Assembly (NCBI GenBank): GCA_031761405.1
Contig: JASEVX010000006.1
Location: forward strand, 33,545,359 to 33,609,358
Source: Serripes groenlandicus
Taxonomy: Eukaryota; Mollusca; Bivalvia; Cardiida; Cardiidae
Length of the DNA: 64,000 bases
Direction of reading: 5' to 3'
Shown: in pieces, positions 58,800 to 64,000 of the stretch
Layout of the letters: each line of letters opens with the position of its first letter
Numbering within the stretch: the stretch's first letter is position 1
Program-made: the position numbers and the translations under genes
Notes under the pieces: generated by a model
What the model was told of the DNA's origin: nothing
Seen by the model: only the letters and a program-made list of their open reading frames with translations
Database searches by the model: none

Positions 58800-61700
58800 C
58801 GAATGCTTTCAGCCACCGAACCTACCGGTATACAATTCATAACGACGCGGAATTTTTCGTGTCACTCTAACGAGTTTCCAACCGACTTTCGCATATTGGA
58901 TAAATTTAAAAATTCTGAATTTGATTAATGTTTTGGCTTTGATAATATAATTGGACTCACAAATATGGTTCTCATTGTTATGCAACAGTATTATCTTTTG
59001 ATTTTTATAACTTTATGCGTATTTTAATCCAAATCGCGAACAATGAGTCAAATTCATTAATTTTGAAAATGAGAAGTACCATGCAGAAAATGATAACGTA
59101 GTTTTCCGCGCGATTTACGTTTCGTCCGTGCACTGGGTCACATAACATGTTCCAATTGTCATGGCTATACAGGTGTTACATATGAATAGACAATTTCTAT
59201 GATTCATGTTATATGTAAAAGTATATTTATACACAGATGAGTATGCATTGCACAGGCCCCTGCATTTCGGTTGTCTTTCGTATCGCTGACCAATTGTAAA
59301 TGCATGAGCACGAACATCAATGGTTAACGTATAATTGTTATAAAATACTTTTGCCAAAAGGACATGATTAACAACAATTTTACTGTCATTTCCTACGTGT
59401 GAGTAATGCGATCGCGTAGATCTACTTCTTCTAACGTAACTTGTCATAATTAACAGTATTTCCAAAGCCCTTTAGATGAGCGATAAAGTGCACTGTACAC
59501 ACACTTGCAATAACGTATTCCTTTAATTTGGTGCATGGGCTTCAGAAATGTAAATTGCACACTCAAATTCTATGAACATGGGCACTGGTCAAAAAAGTAA
59601 CGAGTGTTAAATATTCAATAACATAATGTATTTACTAAACTCTAAACGCACCTTTTCTTCATCTGCTCTACCTCGTATTCAATCAATATTTACTATAGGA
59701 AAGTATCTATATTATATCTAGCTAGAGACATTGATTATTACATAAGAAGATAAGTTAATGAGATATTTCGTTTACAATTGAAAACAATATAATGTCTTGC
59801 CATATCGGATACAATGGCAAATCGCAATGCAGGTTATACATGAAGTCATATACAAGTTAGAAATGAATTTGAAAATAAACATTGGGCCAATGAATCAAAT
59901 TCAGATTCTTCAAAATGTTTAACTCGTGCACAAATTATGCAATGTTAATGTGTTTAGTCCTGCGGCAAAGAGCGAATCAGAATGCCTTGTTGATTTTGAC
60001 TCATTCGTCGCGATTGAGATTAAAATAAGCGTAGGCGATTCTAAAATATTGCCTTTTGTAGAAGCTTAATTTAAAAGTATGAAAGCAACCCAAGTTCATG
60101 ATAGCATGACTAAGTTGGTTATTCCTTTCATCCAAACACTAGCATATGCTATAAGCATATATGTTCCACCCAATGCATTTTTAATTTTGACATTGGCAAA
60201 CATGACTAGGTACAATAACGAACTACGTTAAAAGTATTGAACATACGGGTGAAATTGTATAGTATCAACGCTATTTAAACTGCAACCTTAGATGAGAATG
60301 TAATTAACGATTAAAAATATTATTCAGTCAATTGAAATACAGAGGATGAATTAATTGGGTTGCCATTTATAATACAACTGTAATTTCTGACATAAAAGCA
60401 CTGTTTTCCAAGTCGGAACAATATTGGTATAAACTTCGTTTATTAGATTCCTATCAAAGAAGTAAGGGAATTTATCAGTGTAATATTTTTCAAAATGTTC
60501 ACACTATACCGTCACTAGTGATAATATCAATTTCGGAGTGACGAAATCATTTTGCCGGAACTACTTTATATGTTTACCTATGTCCAATGCACTACAGGTA
60601 ACAATATATTGAAACAAAGGTAAATGTCTCAAAATAATATAAACAATGTGACAATGATCCAAAGCCTACCTTCAGTTTGTCCTATAAATCTGCATTGTCA
60701 ATCTTCACTTGAAATTCCTGTTCTAATCTCCATTATTTTGTATGATAAGGCTTCTAGATCTAGTCATATAATTATTATGTATCTTGATGCAGTAAGCCAA
60801 AAGAAAGTCAAAGATGCTTGCATTTAAAGTCAAACAAACACCTATGGCCAAAGGACAAATTACAAACTGCTTTGACGACATTCTTAGTCTTTTCCTTCAT
60901 TATACATTCCCCCAATATTTACAGTGAAGTACATATAAATTTCCAAATTTCACCCTTTGGAATTACGGTACGAAATTATTATTATTATGAACATTATTCT
61001 AATTTATCCATTAGGAATTTAACTATGAATCTAAAACACTGTGAAATAAACATCTTTACGTTTTGTTACCTTCACTTTTACTCTGTGTTTTTATATATTT
61101 CATTTTAGTCTAGTCTATCTGGCATCCATGGCAAAATCTGACCACCATGCCGATTCATAGTTATGACGTCATGCAACAATACGTCATCAATATGGTCGAC
61201 TGTTTAAAGGTTTTTATCTAACCAGTTTTCGCGAAGGTTTAAAAGAAATATTCTTAAGGTGATTCCTACACATTTAGACGAGTTTTGGAACAATATATTT
61301 ATTATACAAATTGTATTTTATCACGCGTGACCTCGCTGTTGTGTAATTAAATACATGTACGCTCGTGTAGCTCCTATGACACATTAATACAAAAGCGGAT
61401 CAAATAACATGGATCTATTGTTAGTGTATAGTTAACGAGACACGTAATTCTAACTCGTAAAAATGAAACTTGATTCCACAAACCAAATTATATTCAGGAT
61501 TAAAATCACACTCCTTTTTTAAATTATGCATTCATCCAAAACATCACTGCTAGCAGCCTAGCACACTGTCGACGCTTCGTTAAATTTTACGCGACCTAAT
61601 GTATGCATGCGAGACAGTTACGTCATTTGAGCGTGGATTCTGGTGTAATGGCTCCTCACAATTCTACCGCTAAGTTCGATTTTCCATCATTTTACTAAAG

Positions 61701-62230
61701 ATTGAAGGTATATAATAAGCAGATTAATAACCTATATTTCGATGATATTTAAAATATGTCACTCGAATGGGTGTCATCGAATGAAAGCACTCATTCCTTT
61801 CAGTAACTCGTTTTTTAAACCCGATAACACCCATTCTCGTGACATGTGTTTAATATCCTCGAAATACAGGTATTTAATCTGTATCTATTAGGTCTTCCAA
61901 AGGGAAGAAAGTCAGTAAAACACTTTATATCATAAATACTCTTTAATTATCAAATGTGTGACAGTTGGTCTTTATCAAGATTTAAACATATACGACGGAC
62001 ATTTAAGTGCAGTTCATTCTTGTGTCGAAAAGATCAGATTGTGATGAGGAGACTTCGTCAGGACATTGTGACGTCATATCCGTCACGGCGTAATATAATT
62101 CCCGTCTGCTGAAAAGCGACTTTCTATGAATAAATGTATCTTCCCTTCCTGCGATTGAATGCGCGTTTTATCATCACTAAGGACCATTTCGTAGGAAGAT
62201 ATCTGGCAGAAGTGTGTACAAAAATCTACA
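58800..62230. other. No gene seen
   Basis: AT-rich DNA. Splice-bounded exons, SINE words or LINE motifs were not found. Confidence 0.35.
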
Positions 62231-62249
62231 ATTAATACTAGCACTTATC

Positions 62250-62560
62250 ATTAGAAAAAAATGCTAATTACAATAACAACAACGATCTATTATTATCGTC
62301 TGTATTATCCTTATAACCATCATCACAACTAGTATTATCATCATCATCATCACTATCATTTAATTATGTATTTATCATTTTTATTATTATCATTATTATT
62401 ATTACTATTATTATCATCATTATCATTATTTTTATTATCAACAACATTTGTATTATCATATAATTTCCAATATTGTTATTATTATTATCATAATTATTAT
62501 TATTATTATTATTATTATCATTATTATATGATTATGATTAGTATCATTATCAGCGTATAC
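62250..62560. repeat. Imperfect ATT/ATC trinucleotide microsatellite
   Basis: Mixed TTA, TCA and CAT units cover about 300 bases. ORFs across it are low-complexity only. Confidence 0.9.
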
Positions 62561-62619
62561 CTTCGCATAAATAACCAGTACAGATTATTATAAATTTGAT
62601 TTACCGGAGATTGTAATTG

Positions 62620-62945
62620 TTTTTACAGAACGGTGAGTTAATATCTTTATAATAATGCAAATCGACATGTTGAAATTAGACAGATTATCATCGCAGAGAT
62701 TGACAACCATAGTAAGTAATATCAATATTGTATACATGGATCTGTTTATTCTCATTTGCGTAATCAATCACACAGATGGTAACTGTTTTTACAGAACGGT
62801 GAGTAAATATCTTTATAATAATCAAAATAGACATGCTGAAAGTGAACAGATTATCATCTCAGAGATTTACAACCATAAAAAGGAATATCAATATGTTATA
62901 GATGAATCTGTTTATTCTCATGTGTGTAATAACCTTTTAGGGTTG
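62620..62945 (+). pseudogene. OTU-like cysteine protease fragment, tandemly duplicated
   Basis: Two diverged copies with a period of about 165 bases each begin TTTTTACAGAACGGTGAGT. The second, starting in HTDGNCFYRTVSKYLYNNQN, has the Asp-Gly-Asn-Cys nucleophile block of OTU deubiquitinases, then RHAESEQIIISEIYNHKKEY. The first copy has stops. The histidine half of the domain is missing. OTU domains are often carried by transposable elements, and a LINE fragment abuts it. Confidence 0.6.
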
Positions 62946-63900
62946 TAGGCATACACCAATGAGTGTTCGAGCATTAGTCTTTCTGTTTCATGTGAAATAT
63001 CGATTTCCAGCTTTAAACCTAGGACCTTTAACATGACACGCTCGGAGGAGTCAAAGCTAAGTTCTTTAGCAATACCAGCATTAACCTTCTGTCGTATGCT
63101 TAGTATAAACGACGTTTTTTGCGACATCAAACATGGACACTCACAAAGAACGTGTTTTATACTATCGGTGGGCACAGTTTACAATACAGTTTGACAACAT
63201 CCAGAACAGTTACTCATATTTTAGCAATTGTTCTGGCGATATTTGGAAACACATCCTAATTAAATCTTGGTTACATTGCAGTGTGCAAACGTTCAAATAT
63301 AGAACACCTATTCACAATTTCCAGTTGTCGGTTTCATATGCATTGACAACAATATTTACTGTTAATTTAGCTAGTTTTAGACGGCAGAAGTCCTGCATTG
63401 TTCAAATATGTATTGATCATATTTAAGAGACCATACAACATTCTGAAAATATCAGGGATAAAGCCTTTTGAGACTCTTGTCGGATTTTGTATAAAAGCCA
63501 AAGCTTTTTTGAGTAGCAAGGTTTTACTCAGTGATCCGTTTCTTAAACTTAGACCTACATGTATGTATTACGTATGTGAAACTCTTCATCACTGTGATGA
63601 AGTGCTATTAATCTATTGTTCGCCATGAACTGTTGCAGTAATTACGATTTGTTACTGGTGGCGTCATCGTACACTTTGCCAAATCCTCGAATTTAACACT
63701 TTACCTTTTAATGAACACGTGTGCGTAATAGCTTTAAGTTCTGTAATTGTTTCGTAATAGTGTTTACTGTAACTCTCAGACGGCATATACACTCCGATTA
63801 TATAGATAAGCTAATCATTTATTAATTCCAGTACAATGCCTATGATTCTTTCATTATCGAGACAATCGATTTAACTAATCGAAGACTGTAATGATTTCTT
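62918..63900 (-). mobile_element. LINE fragment: endonuclease piece joined to C-terminal piece
   Basis: Minus strand near 63800-63650 reads IGVYMPSESYSKHYYETITE, like the start of a LINE endonuclease product strand. From 63180, DSIKHVLCECPCLMSQ is a zinc-binding C-terminal motif, followed by SFILSIRQKVNAGIAKELSF. The reverse transcriptase between them is absent. Stops interrupt. Confidence 0.65.
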
Positions 63901-64000
63901 AAATATAATAGCTATATCCCTTTACCTCACTTAGCCAGACCGTACACACTAACGCTGATTGTTTATTAAATAAACAGAGTGAGCTTAAATCCTTAATTAC

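Noticed and set aside
62366..62593. Leucine- and tyrosine-rich open frame
   Set aside because: It is the translation of a trinucleotide microsatellite.

Overview
The window looks like nuclear DNA of a marine bivalve mollusc. It is AT-rich, has large intron-exon genes, and carries several copies of a tRNA-derived SINE ending in AATC repeats, of the MetaSINE type described from molluscs. It also holds LINE debris and interspersed repeats of a kind common in bivalve genomes. The species cannot be named from the sequence.

Region 1 (8.1-33.6 kb, minus strand) is one large immunoglobulin-superfamily receptor gene. Fifteen splice-bounded exons fit together without a phase conflict. From the N terminus they encode nine Ig or Ig-like domains (one per phase-1 exon), one fibronectin III domain, one transmembrane helix, and a cytoplasmic tail spread over a 31-base microexon and three small exons. 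The tail holds four YxxL/I motifs; the last two are spaced like an ITAM. The signal-peptide exon was not found. Decayed copies of the first Ig exon lie at 31.7 and 32.3 kb (an apparently perfect 643-base tandem duplication) and at 58.7 kb, so the locus has been duplicating.

Region 2 (34.0-36.8 kb) is a complete but broken PIF/Harbinger transposon. It has terminal inverted repeats, a TAA target duplication, a HARBI1-like transposase gene, and unusual ACGG-rich subterminal arrays. A related empty site is present at about 17.69 kb.

Region 3 (about 50.3-57.4 kb, visibly more GC- and CpG-rich) is a decayed Polinton/Maverick (adintovirus-like) integrated element. The minus strand holds a tightly overlapping block: small basic protein, unknown protein, retroviral-type integrase with chromodomain, small membrane protein, penton-like capsid protein, unknown protein, major capsid protein and adenain-type protease. 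The plus strand holds a macro-domain gene and a gene encoding two PC4 (p15) domains joined to a TATA-binding-protein fold. Both plus-strand genes have CRE and TATA motifs upstream. No polymerase B or packaging ATPase was seen. Nearly every gene carries stops or frameshifts. The PC4-PC4-TBP gene is the most unusual item in the window. An SGNH-hydrolase-like gene follows at 57.9 kb.

The rest is repeats: a Tc1-like deletion derivative with its inverted repeats (26.7-27.6 kb), two foldback/MITE elements, a triplicated 250-base tandem repeat, five LINE fragments, seven SINE copies, a tandemly repeated OTU-like fragment (62.6-62.9 kb) and several microsatellites. Two possible plus-strand exons at 1.9-2.3 kb may be the end of a neighbouring gene. 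Long stretches (2.3-5.2, 37-39.4, 45-49 and 58.8-62.2 kb) show nothing I can support as genes.
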